Assembly (NCBI GenBank): GCA_030268105.1
Contig: BSDZ01000008.1
Location: forward strand, 434,001 to 498,000
Length of the DNA: 64,000 bases
Source of the DNA: Volvox africanus
Lineage: Eukaryota > Chlorophyta > Chlorophyceae > Chlamydomonadales > Volvocaceae
Reading direction: 5' to 3'
In this document: positions 53,979-64,000 of the stretch, one piece after another
Position numbering within the stretch: position 1 is the first letter of the stretch
Layout: each line of letters opens with the position of its first letter
Made by a program: the position numbers and the translations under genes
Notes under the pieces: model-generated
The model's input: only the letters and a program-made list of their open reading frames with translations
What the model was told of the DNA's origin: nothing
Database searches by the model: none

Positions 53979-56714
53979 TCACTTAGCATCCCCACTAGTA
54001 GCACCATTCATAGCCCCGCCGTTGGCCACGTTGGTTCCCCCGGCGCCGCTGGCTACAGTGGACTCCCCACGTGGGATGCCATTTTCCGAGTCGCGCCCCC
54101 GTCCACCACCACCGTGGCCGCCCATGCCGATGGACCCATGGCTATGCGCGCCGCCATGGTGGTGCTGGTGGTGGTGGCTACCGTACCCGCTGTACATCCG
54201 GCCTTCACCCTGGCTCTGCGACTGCATGCCAGGGCCAGAGGCATATTGCGATGGGTCATAGCTGGGGTAGAAGGCGGGCACGCCGTACATTGGGCGCACG
54301 GGGATCGCGGTGCCAGTGGCTGGGTGCATAGCTGCCGGTTGGGGCATCTGCGCTGCCGCCGCCGGATACATGGCGGCTCCCGTTGGATAGCTTGCGTAGA
54401 CAGGGAAGCTGCCCGGGGTCAGAGCAATCGCTTCACCTTGGGCTCCAACGCCCACCCCAACGCCATGTGCCTGTGTAATGTACCCGTATGCCGGCGCGGT
54501 AGGCACTGCCATCCCCATCGCGCCCATGCCCATGCCCACGCCAGGATAAAAAGCCCCACTCATCCCCGGGGCAGATGCTGTGTACATTGCCCCCGGTATA
54601 GCGCCGGCTGGCGCCGCCATACTGAACATGGGCTGGCCGTGGGCCGCCGGCATAAAGCCAGCAGCACCCACAGCAACCGGCACCGGATATTGCGCCCCAA
54701 CGCTTGGATAAGGTGCGGCAGCCATGGCCGGTCCGAAGGAATGCTGCTGTTGCTGGGGCTGTTGGCGCCCACCCAAGGTGCCGCCGCCAGCGGGCCCCGT
54801 GCCCCCGCTGCTTGACTGATGATGGGCCTTGCTGTTTGAGCCGCCGCCGCCGGCTCCTGTGCTGCTCGGCGGGCCGCCTGCAGGGTGAGGTGGCGGTGGG
54901 GGCGGTGGTGGACGGACCCCAGGGCCCTGCTGCTGTGGTTGCTGGCCCCACGATCCTGGGCCGGGCTGACCCTGATGCGGCGAGTGCGCCGCCATGGGGT
55001 GCGCCTGGGCGGTGGGGGTCAACTGATGAGGCTGCGGCATGTGCGGCCTCCCCGTGGGGTTAGGCCCGGTGCTCGACATCCGGTTAAGAGCCGGGAACTG
55101 TGGGGACAACCAAGAGCAGATGGGTGCGCATCACTTAAACAATCGGGTCTGGTCTGGCCAGGCATTCGCGTTCATAATGATGTTAAAAGAGAATAGTCGA
55201 TATTGGTGGCCGGTCGGGTGCTGTGCATGCTACACTACGAGATATCATGCGAAGCCACTGCCCATGAAAATCACGTGTTCTGATTAGCGTCAGCCCTTTT
55301 CCGCAGAACCACCATACCTCTGAGGCGTAGGTGGGCACCTGATAAATGCCACCAGCTTGCATTGCTGTGTACGCCGGGTCAAAGCGCGCTGCCCCGTTGA
55401 ACCTACAAGCCAAGGAGTAAGCGACACCACAAGGGTCTCATGTCATCAACGCATACGTTCTCGGGCGCAGACAAATGGATGAAGCAATACAGGGTCATAC
55501 GCCATCACGCAGATCCTGACCCACACCCACCGGTTCATCCCACGGCGGTAGTCCGGGTCCGACAGGTCCTTGTCCTTATCCCTGAACACGGCCTTACGTC
55601 CACGCCCGCCGTCCATACGGCCCCCAGGGCCAAAGCGCCCACCGGGCCCACCGCGTCCCCCGCGGCCAAGGGCCAAGACATCCTGCGGTCCGTTCCCAAG
55701 GCCAAGCTCCTCGCGCGCCCTGAGATAGTTTTCCTGCCTTTCCTTAAAGGTCCTTGCTGGCGACTGGTTCAAGGAGTGTTCAGAGCTATTTTGCAGGGAG
55801 CGTTCATCGTCTGGCCGCCGCAGCAACCGGGGTTTGTCCGCAGCCTGGCCACCTAGCCCGTTCGCGATGTTGGTGCGTTGTGCGACTGGGTCGGAGCGAA
55901 CATCCAGGTCGCGCAGACGAGGCTACACAATCAGAAACATGGGTGTTAGGCGGAGCGGGCGGACCGTTAACACTTGCTCTTTATGCGACAAATTAAGAAG
56001 TGACCCGTTGACAAAACTCACCTTAGGCGCCCGACAGTGCATCGTGCGAACTGCAACAACCCTTCCTTGTGATTCCTCATAGTCGACGGTACTTGTCTGA
56101 AGGCCGTAATACTGACCCACTCGGTGAGCTAACATCCGCTGCACAGACGACGACGCAGTTAACAAATGGACGAAACTGCCATCGCACAGCATTCTTGTAA
56201 GTTACACACCTGATAACTAGTAAACGAGGCGGGGAACTGCAGCGCTTCTTGAGCAGGGTCTGCAAGGAACCTCTCCACCAAATCCTCGCACTTTAAGACT
56301 GCAGCGCAACAAATTTTATTGTCTCGGACATTCCAATACATCTAGCTTAAGCTCAAGTGGTAACTGACGCACCTGTTACGCGCTGCGTCGGGTCGGCGAG
56401 TGCCTGCCTGATGGCCGCATCCACTGCCTCATACTCGGGCACAGGCGCCGGCGCGTGAGCATGCTGCTGACTTTGGTGCTGAGGCTGTGAAGAAACTACC
56501 TCAGCAGCTGGAGGAGTTGGCGGCTTCGTCCTGCGGGGCCGAATTTATGTCAGGATATGTCGCCACCACCGCTCACGGCGTGAGCTAATTTCCAGCAAAC
56601 TCACACGTCGCCTGTATGCGTGCTGTTGGCCACAGTTGTAACTGTTGGCGCTGCGGACGACGCTGTCTGCTCCGAAAGGCTGAGCCCCGGAAGGGCCCGA
56701 GTGATTTCTTCCAT
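53979..56714 (-). CDS. R3H-SUZ domain RNA-binding protein
   Basis: Predicted single-stranded nucleic-acid-binding protein, probably cytoplasmic and mRNA-associated as for metazoan R3HDM/Encore proteins. Exon 1 (56605-56714) starts at ATG 56712-56714 (MEEITRALPGLSLSEQ) and splices in phase to exon 2 (56373-56530; EYEAVDAAIRQALADPTQ). Exon 3 is 56210-56298 (EDLVERFLADPAQEALQFP). Exon 4 (about 56022-56142; RMLAHRVGQYYGLQT) holds the R-x3-H core and ends the R3H domain. Exon 5 (about 55527-55922) holds the SUZ motif TFKERQENYLRAREELGL and an RGG-like GRGGRGGPGGRFGPGG tract. Exon 6 is about 55315-55402. The last exon (53979-about 55100) is Pro, Gly, Gln, Ala and His-rich and disordered. The end is uncertain: the TGA at 53979-53981 overlaps a consensus AA|GTGAGT donor, so the protein may continue. 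NOC4 lies about 450 bases upstream on the same strand. Confidence 0.85.
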
Positions 56715-57162
56715 GGATTCTCCACCCACAATCCACAAGATTATGAACAATAATTGGCGATTATCCTCTCGCTGCGGCCGTGTAGACAAGTCGCGAGGTT
56801 GGCGGGTCCCCAAACGACTTAATCAAGATTAGGCGCGGTGAGGCGTAGGTGTCCCTACCCCGCCCTAAGCCTTAGCAGGCCTTTCTTGTTTAAAGTGGGT
56901 ACCTTGCAATTCGAGTTGGGCATCAGAAGGGACGGAAGACGCGACATGGGACTTGTCCCGCCGTACGTTACAGCGTCCCGTTTTTGACATTGACTATAGC
57001 TAAATTTGCTCAGATACAAAGGTTTCGTGAATTACAATGTGGAACAAAAGCACCGATTCAGTCGCACCGGTCAACGTTCGCACGAGACCCTTGTTGCCCA
57101 CATTGAAAATTCACCATAAGGGACAGCAATAAAAATTAAACCAGTCCTTAAAAGTCATGGGG
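56715..57162. other. Intergenic region NOC4 to R3H gene
   Basis: About 450 bases between two minus-strand genes, holding the NOC4 3' UTR and the R3H-gene promoter. A short G/C-rich leader lies just 5' of the R3H ATG. No other gene is seen. Confidence 0.6.
57032..57036 (-). promoter_or_regulatory. Candidate TGTAA polyadenylation signal of NOC4
   Basis: TGTAA on the minus strand, about 127 bases past the NOC4 stop, at a typical distance for green-algal 3' UTRs. Based on the motif and position only. Confidence 0.4.
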
Positions 57163-60100
57163 CTATAGCGACCAACCCGCCATGTCATCCGCGGCCAAAG
57201 TGGTGGGAAAAAGTGCTGTTGGCGGCTGCGGGTAGAAAGCGACAGGCACCTTTCGCAGTTTGCGAGCCAATTCGCCTTGAATAAGAGCGCTATAACTTCC
57301 AGCTCCACCCTGCTGCTGGCCGTTCCCTTTACCACCTCCAAGCAAGTCCTCCAAGTTGACCTCCGCTGTCTTCGTGCGATCGGTCAAATCTTTGTCGAGC
57401 ACCGCGCAGAACGTCGAAACCTGAATGAGGAAAACGGGTATTTTTGGAATTCTGGAGATACGCAGCTTATGCATTGTACTTGTCCGTACCAGTTGTGGGC
57501 ACGCAAAAGAGCTCGCAGACTCAGACCCCAACCCGTTCCAGGAAATCCAGTACACGCCAACAAAGAACTGCGGACTTTGTCAGGTCAAAACACATGGCGG
57601 TTCCGTGCTTTCGGGCCCCGTTAGGAACCCCGTCGCACCGCGCCCATGGCACGCGGGCAGCATAGCTCAACCTCAGGGTAGCTTAAAGAAACCCCGTGAA
57701 AATCACATGCGTTGCGCAAAAATCAACTAAACATTGGTGTCGGATACAGATTGCTTCGTCGGGGAGAACCATCTTCCAGCTCTCGTCGTAATCGCTATTC
57801 CCCAATTCGGATCCCACAACGCGGTTTCTCGTCCCCCTGACCAAACCGCAACTTCTAGGGAGGACAGGACGAAGCTCTGAATATGCGGGGCCAGCTACAT
57901 ATGGCGAACTCATGTGTCCATATCCCAAGCCGGGCAAACATGTAGCGGCAGTGGCAGCTGTCCCCGGCCAGCATCAGACATCATGCCACGTTAACCATAT
58001 AGGCAAACGCATTCATCCATCCATACATGCACATGCACATGCACATGCACATGCACATACACATGCACATGCACATGCACATGCAGGTGCTTCTTTCCGT
58101 TACCGCATTCCGCCCAAGTTTTTTCGTCGCGGCTCGCTGTCCTCAACAGCACACCCTAGCTGGTCCCCAGCTGGACAACCCACCCCATGCCATCCGTTCA
58201 GTCACCCTCACCTGCGGGCAATAGTGGTTTCGGAGTGCCTCCACCTCCCACAGAGAGCTCTCGACCGCCCGGCTCTTAGCCGGGTCCGCCTCCATCTCAT
58301 CATACGGATCCACACCAGGCCCTGACAGACTCGGAACCGGTTTGGCCAGCTCCCTGGATGGTCTAGTCGCCAAGGTGGCCGATGCAGCCGCTCCATTTCC
58401 GGATGGCACGCTGCTGGGGTTGGGTTTGTGCAGCATGACGTTGAGGGCGGGATGCCGACGCAGGAGATTGTGGATAAATGCAATGGCAATCATGGCTCCT
58501 GCAGGGGATGCCCCCAAGGCCAAGCGAGCGAAGCGCTTGACGAAGGCGGCGACTGTGTAGGCCGGCACCAGGGATGACGACAAGAAGACATCGGCTAGCC
58601 GAAAAAACTGCGCGCGTGCGCGGGCGACGAAGGCCTACAGCGGGCAAAGGAAAAGTGGGCGATCAGTGGAGAGAGAGAGGGGCAGAGAAATTTTTTAAGG
58701 GACAGAGGCAGACTTGTACATCCGCATTTCCCCGACACGGCGCTCTATTCGCTCCCTCAGCAACTCACGTCTCCGAGGCAGTGGTCGGACTTATCCTCTA
58801 CGGGATAAGTAGACCAAAGGGGCTCCGAAACCAGCCCAAACTATGTCTTTGTCCCTCTTAGTAGTATTTCCCCTTCGGAAATGAGGACTCAGCCCTTTCG
58901 GAATCTCATACCACCCTTGCACCGCCTCCCTCCTCACTTCGGGCACCAGCAACTGATACAGGCCCGCGAAGAACTCCGGGTACTCGAGACCGTGGCGAGT
59001 GACCTGTAACGCCGTACAGGTGCAGATTTTGTTGTTTACCGTTGGTTGAGACCGTTAGTCCGGCACATACAAGCGTAATGCCCCAAGCATAATGCTTACC
59101 AACAAGAACAGTCCGTTGAGCGCCAGCATACCCGTTAGACCGCCGCGGTTGAGGCAGTGCGTCAGGAAGTCCGCCAGAAGCTGCGGAGACATCATGTACG
59201 GGATAACGGCGGAAGGCAGCCGCACCAGGGCCTTACGGAGCACGTCCACGGGTAAGGGCAGCGCCAGCAGCGCCAGCCAAGCATCACTGCCGCCCGTGAA
59301 TCGGAGGAAAGAAAGGGGGGACCATCAGGCAAGTAGTGTGACTGCAGAGGAGGAGGAGCCGTAACGAGCTGCGCTAAAATATGCCCCAAGAAAGGTGGAC
59401 CTCCATCCGCACAAAGACACAAAACTCGCTTAGATTGCTCCACATATACCTTACAACAGCCGTACAACTACTCACGAAACGACCTACCCATACAACCGGC
59501 GCTGGGTTATTGGGTTAGCCCATTGAACCTTCCGCTGTAGCGGCTGTTGCTGTGAGCCTTGATCTTGATGTTGCTTTTGCTGCTGCTGCTTCTCCCGCTC
59601 CTCCCGCTCTTTCCGTTTCCGGCGAAGTCGCGCTGACTCGCTCTTATCGGCGGCAGCAGTCACCAAGTTGACCTACGCGGGACGCCCAGGCGTATTAACC
59701 TTATATTATATGTAACCAAAATCATAATTATGAAATAAATTTATGAAAGAGAGACTCATGATTGCCGAGGCCGTGCCGTATCATGTCATACCTCGGCGGC
59801 ACCACACCAAGTGCTCCACTCCTGTGTGTCAGTTGGCAACGTCTCCGTCACGTGACACAACACATCGTACATGTTGCGCACGAGGTCCGGCAGGCTAACA
59901 GCGGTGCCGCTACTGCTACTGTTCGCGTTCGCGGCATCCGCCAGCGCCGCAGCTGCTGCACGGGTTGCACCTGCGGCGTATAACATTCGTAAAATGAAAA
60001 GAAGTATTGGTAGGTAACGAACATCCATGCACACTCGACATACATACACACACGTACAACGAGAAGATATTTCATGGGTCAGGCCGTATATGAGAAATAT

Positions 60101-62690
60101 ACTGCCAACAGTGAGGGTACAGGGTACGGCACTCTGCTGCTGGACGAGCAAGTGAGGAGTGAGTGAAGGCCGATGGACTGAACGACGAGCGAGCAAATGA
60201 GCGACGAGCGAGTTCAGAAGCAGAGAGCTGTACCCTGTCGAAGATTTGCAGGATATTTCGATTAGATGGCTGAACCGTGAGATAGCGGGTTTATTCCAAT
60301 GGCCGGCGCCTAGGTACCAGTGTAATATAATTGGTGCACAGTGCAGATATACTAAAGTGCATCTCACTCTCACACATTACACGTCTCATATCGTTTGATG
60401 TGCGATATATTTGGATCAAAGATCCGGGTACTGAGGAATAAATACACATACACATGCGCACATACGTACATACATACACATCCCCTGCCTGTGATTCGGG
60501 ACCCCGGTCAGGGCCCCCGCCGGTGCTTGTCCTTTCAGGGCAAGTCACCCACAGTGTAGCACCCTAACTTACACGTACATACATACATACGACCACAAAC
60601 ACACACACTTATATACACACACGTACGCATGTCGCACGGAATGGGCTCGCACTGGCCAAGAGGAAGGTGGCAGACAGGGCCGGGACACAAGAGGAAGCCG
60701 CCGGGTTAAGACCAGAGCAACGTTCTCTTGAAAGGCGATGCCACCTCAGTGGGGCCACAAACGGACTTAAGACGTCACGCACCTGCCACCTCATCCTCCT
60801 CGTCCTCCTTCCCAGCCTCGCTCGCTGACGCCGCTGTCTGAGCCCCGGCACTACTGCTAAACCTGGATGCCACTGCCTTTACAGTGGCCAGCGTAAAAAA
60901 CCGGACATCTAAAACGCGTCGCGGGAAGTCGGGAGAGGAGGGCAGGGGGCAGGGGATAAGCAAGCATGCAAAACACACACGCAGTGGCCGGGGCACCTCA
61001 TTGTTTTCGTGCATGCCCAGCGCCTCCCCTTCTCACACACCCCCTTTCTCCCTACCACCCCGCTCATCAGGCCTCCTTGGGCCGGGTCTAAATTCTTGCA
61101 GCGGAAGCTCCCACTCCTTCCTCCCCGGGGACAACATCTACCGTTGGGTCTGCGATTACAGTTCTCATCGAATCGCAGATTTGGGGCCGCCTTCCTTCTT
61201 GGGCGTAAGGATTAAAATATCATATAAAACTGTTAACCCACTTTCAATAATAATAATTATTACAAGGATAATAAGAATAATAATACGTAAGAATAATAAG
61301 ATAAAGAATGAGAATAATAATCTTACTTTTCTTTTGTTACAAATTCTTAACTCCTCTATTCCCGCCCTCCTGGGAGTCCTGCGACCCAATTCGTTGATTC
61401 AACGTAAGGCCCACTCCTCACCGGCCAGCTGCAGGTACTTGGTAAACAACAACGCAAACACTTCCGGTCGTACACCCGGGCTTAGCAGTACGCCGGACAG
61501 CAATCTGTCATACAGCGACCCAGAGAACATCCCAGGGCCCAGCTCGCTCCGTACACACTCCATGAGCGCCGCCGACGCGACCACCTGCACGCCCGCGCTG
61601 CGTTGCGGTAGCGGAGGTGGTGCCGTGCCTGTGCCGCCAGCGGCCGCGGTCTGACGGACACCCGTGACGAGAAACAGGAGTTGGTTGATAAAGCTGACGT
61701 ACTGTCGGCTTAGCCATTCTAGGTACTGCGCCTCTGCGTCGTCCTGGGTCACAGTGCCATCGCCTGCTGTTTCTTGGGCCCCATCTGACGCCGGCGCAAT
61801 CTGCGATGTTGGAGAAGCGATGTAATTGCATGGCCAGGTACCAGGGAGGAGCTTCCAGGGATACAAGTAAGTGTGCCATCGTTGTATCATCGTGGTTGTT
61901 CTTGCTGCCGCTGCTGCTATAGCTGCTGCTGCTGTGTGTGTGTGTGTGTGTGTGTGTGTGCATTCGTATGTGTGTATGTATGTATGTGTGTGTGTGAGAG
62001 AGAGAGAGAGAGAACGGGGGGGAAAGAGGGGGAAAAGGGAGAGAGCACGCGGACCAGACCAGAGGCTCCCTCCAGGAACGTACCAAAGTCCTTGACCCCG
62101 TTTGGTGTTGGGAGCACGTTTAACACGAGGAAGATGTTGCGGTACAAAATTGAAATGCAGGTAGGTGGGCAGCGCTGCTCACCTTCTGCCGCTTTGCGAG
62201 CCTGATGCCTGTGCTGTACGGCGTTAGCAGCCCGTCCTGCCCTGCCGCCACGAAGAAATGCTTCAAACCCTGGATAGCAGCTTTCAATGCAGCCTGATGG
62301 AGGGGAGACGCAAGGGCAGGTGAGGGAGGATTGCGTTGGCGGGAGGAAGACCCGCGCCGTATTAAGCAAGGACGCGTGATGGTGCAGGACTTAGGTGGGG
62401 AAAGGTACGATATGAGGCCCAGAGTTTGTGAGATGCTGTTTTTATATGGTGACATGGTTTAAACGCAGTGAGCGCGTTTAACTCGAAAACAAGAGTGCGG
62501 CGCATGCATACGTCGGCGGCACCGTAAGGTGGCGTAACACAAAGAAATAATTACTAATTAAAAATAGCATTATTACCTCCTGCTTGCATGTTGACATGAA
62601 AACCAGGAGCTTTGCGGCATTGTTCGCCTTGGTCCTGCCGCCTGCCAGGAGTTCCGAGACAAGACTATCCACAACTCCTAATTCAGACAT
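57163..62690 (-). CDS. NOC4: Nucleolar complex protein 4 (NOC4/CBF-Mak21 family)
   Basis: NOC4 works with NOP14 in nuclear maturation and export of the 40S ribosomal subunit. Exon 1 (62577-62690) begins MSELGVVDSLVSELL at ATG 62688-62690 and ends at a GTAATA donor in phase 0. Exon 2 is about 62185-62292 (AALKAAIQGLKHFFVAAGQD). Later exons: about 61399-61760 (YLEWLSRQYVSFINQLLFLV, then MFSGSLYDRLLSG), about 60780-60900, about 59780-59975, a charged Glu/Lys/Gln-rich exon at about 59515-59675, and about 59055-59290 (LADFLTHCLNRGGLTGMLAL). Then come about 58905-59010 and 58212-about 58640. The last of these contains LVPAYTVAAFVKRFARLALG, MIAIAFIHNLLRRHPALNVM and DPYDEMEADPAKSRAVESSL, the hallmark NOC4 C-terminal block. 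The last exon, 57163-57420, contains VSTFCAVLDKDLTDRTK and ends MAGWSL. Splice phases at 58212/57420 agree. Some internal exons are approximate. Nucleolar location is by homology. Confidence 0.9.
57421..58211 (-). other. Last intron of NOC4
   Basis: A 791-base GT-AG intron. It has a GTGAGG donor after PQ at 58212 and a TCATTCAG acceptor before VSTFCAV at 57420. It carries a (CATGCA)n array at about 58026-58086 and open frames that are not coding. Confidence 0.75.
58026..58086. repeat. (CATGCA)n microsatellite
   Basis: About ten hexamers with one CATACA variant, in the last NOC4 intron. Confidence 0.95.
60490..60567 (+). mobile_element. Dispersed repeat copy C, 3' end only
   Basis: About 78 bases resembling the 3' end of the repeat at 41100-41366 and 42044-42310. 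GGTCAGGGCCCCCGCCGGTG corresponds to GGTCAGGACCCCCGGTG, and CACCCACAGTGTAGCACCCT to CGCCCACAGTGTAACACCCA. A tetranucleotide TACA array follows. It lies in a NOC4 intron, antisense to the gene. Confidence 0.6.
60568..60622. repeat. ACATACATAC/ACACAC simple repeat after copy C
   Basis: Short TACA/CA-rich tract in the position of the tails that follow copies A and B. Confidence 0.7.
61932..62012. repeat. (TG)n and (GA)n microsatellite
   Basis: TG runs with TATG interruptions and then a GA run, in a NOC4 intron. A CTGCTG run precedes it. Confidence 0.9.
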
Positions 62691-63420
62691 TTTATACAAA
62701 TAACCTGCAAAATTGAGTCGTCAAGTATTGCGCAATTCGATAAACTAACTACTTGACAAACCGTTCGCTTCGGCAGCTGAGCATTCCTCTTAGCTATGAT
62801 CTTTTCAATGTTTGTGTTACCCTAAGTACCGTCAGAAATTATGACATCTATCCTTGATTCATGGTCCGAGTGCCCATGGCAGTTCCCGTGTCGCCCTGCG
62901 ATAACGATAACGACAACCATTGCTTGGTGTGACGTACAGCCAACACCGGGCATACCAGTTAGGCCGGCATTCAGCGCCACACCGCCAATCGTATGTGCTC
63001 CTCGAGCTCATTACAAGTACTGCAAGGCACAATCCCAAATATATAGTTGATGCAATTCCGTGGGGACACTCATGTGGCAAATCCTGACTGTGTTCCTGCT
63101 GTGCTGTTCAAATTGTTTGTGTACTCAACCAGGAATCAGGAGCTGAAAGGGCTTGCGAAATGTCGTGTTAGCTCTGGAGAAAGACTTTCTTCAAACCAAT
63201 CATATACTTTACCCATGTTAATAACTTTAATAAGACTGTAACATTACAGAGTAACTGTAGCGATATTAGGTTTAGCTACTTTCATTAGATTTATGTTACA
63301 ATATAGTTTCATTGGGATTGGTTGTAGGCATACTTTGCAGCTTTTGGGGGCCCCCACGGGGGGGGGGAAAAAGAGAAGGCATCAATAATACGCTAAAAGA
63401 CCAAACGATGATACATAATA
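62691..63420. other. Region upstream of NOC4 with no recognised gene
   Basis: Probable NOC4 promoter at its left end: TATAAA on the minus strand lies only a few bases before the NOC4 ATG, probably too close to act as a TATA box. Short frames on both strands at 62841-63241 lack motifs. No tRNA or rRNA is seen. Confidence 0.5.
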
Positions 63421-63429
63421 GTGGAGTTC

Positions 63430-63585
63430 CAGGTTTTACCCCGACCGAGAGCGGGCCAAAGACCCTATAGTCAAGGGCAGGGTGCCCCCATGTCGATGGA
63501 CGGTGAAGACCCCAATTAAAGTGACCTGCGAGCTGACCAGTAGCGAAGTTGACGCCTTAGTTGATTCGGCAGATTATGCTGGATG
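63430..63585 (+). pseudogene. Possible LTR-retroelement protease relic
   Basis: A plus-strand frame of about 50 codons bounded by stops. It contains RFYPDRERAKDPIVKGRVPP and ends TPIKVTCELTSSEVDALVDS followed by ADYAG. The VTCEL...ALVDS pattern resembles the strand leading into the D-S/T-G active site of Ty3-type proteases, but the Gly is absent and the frame stops at once. No reverse transcriptase, integrase or LTR was found nearby. It may be a decayed fragment or coincidence. Confidence 0.2.
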
Positions 63586-64000
63586 ATGGTGGTGGGTGCT
63601 GAACCTGGGAAAACCACTGATTTCGGAGAAGTCGGCGTGGGAGACTGGATGAGGGTGCCCCGAAACACCGGGGAAGGTAGGGACTGCCAGGTTAGTGGCC
63701 ACGGGTGATGTACCCCCCTATCCCACACATATATAATACATATTGCTTCGGTACCCACTGCCCAGCCAACCTCCCTCCTTCCCTCCGCCACTCTTACTCC
63801 CAATTGCCCTAGGTCCCATAACTGGTGTTGATTCTTCATTAGTAGCCACTCAACCCTGCCCCTTACTTAGATCGTATCGAGCAGATGATGAACCGTACAC
63901 CGCGCCGAGGCTCAAAGCTTTCAGGCCTGAATGGATAACCATGTTGCCGTTTATTTGTCCCTCCTACAGCTTGCCGAGTTTCCACTTCTACAGTGGCTTT
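63586..64000. other. Right end of window, nothing recognised
   Basis: No coding motif identified. A CTCCTACAG sequence at about 63961-63969 could be a plus-strand splice acceptor for a gene that continues beyond the window, but there is too little sequence to judge. Confidence 0.3.

Noticed and set aside
53973..54815. 280-codon plus-strand frame opposite the R3H gene
   Set aside because: It is the antisense of the GC-rich, low-complexity last exon of the R3H-SUZ gene; the minus frame continues upstream exons with matching phase.

Overview
The window is nuclear DNA of a green alga, most probably a chlamydomonadalean or volvocine species. The genes are broken into many short, GC-rich exons with GT-AG introns. 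Coding tracts carry long Ala, Gly, Gln and Ser-Pro runs. Introns are full of microsatellites, and short tracts of the TTTTAGGG repeat known from Chlamydomonas telomeres occur inside the sequence. Candidate TGTAA polyadenylation signals follow two genes. I cannot name the genus. No rRNA, tRNA, CRISPR or prokaryotic operon structure was seen.

Layout, left to right. (1) <1-6593, minus: the 5' part of a secreted multidomain protein with two discoidin-like (F5/8 type C) units, a Ser-Pro linker and a glycoside-hydrolase-like domain that leaves the window. (2) 8254-38318, minus: a roughly 30 kb gene for the checkpoint kinase ATR, clear in its FAT, PI3K-like kinase and FATC parts, with HEAT-type N-terminal exons rich in low-complexity inserts. 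(3) 39771-about 47478, minus: cysteinyl-tRNA synthetase. One of its introns holds two nearly identical copies of a repeat that ends in pentanucleotide tails. (4) About 48330-48466, plus: the last exon of the cytochrome c oxidase assembly factor COA5/PET191. (5) About 48.9-53.4 kb: exon-like minus-strand segments of one or more unrecognised genes. (6) 53979-56714, minus: an R3H-SUZ RNA-binding protein. (7) 57163-62690, minus: the ribosome-biogenesis factor NOC4. (8) 62.7-64 kb: mostly unassigned, with a short possible retroelement relic.

The genes are unrelated housekeeping and accessory functions (checkpoint signalling, tRNA charging, oxidase assembly, mRNA binding, small-subunit ribosome export and an extracellular hydrolase). 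They do not form a pathway. Six of the seven genes or gene regions lie on the minus strand.

Exon boundaries given to the base were read directly from splice sites and reading frame; those marked 'about' are estimates. The most unusual sequence-level observations are an 11-base word (GGTTTCGGAGC) present ten times, a recurrent GACCC-NN-GGGTC palindrome, GTACGG-type splice donors, and the repeat family with a fixed 3' end and variable pentanucleotide tails.
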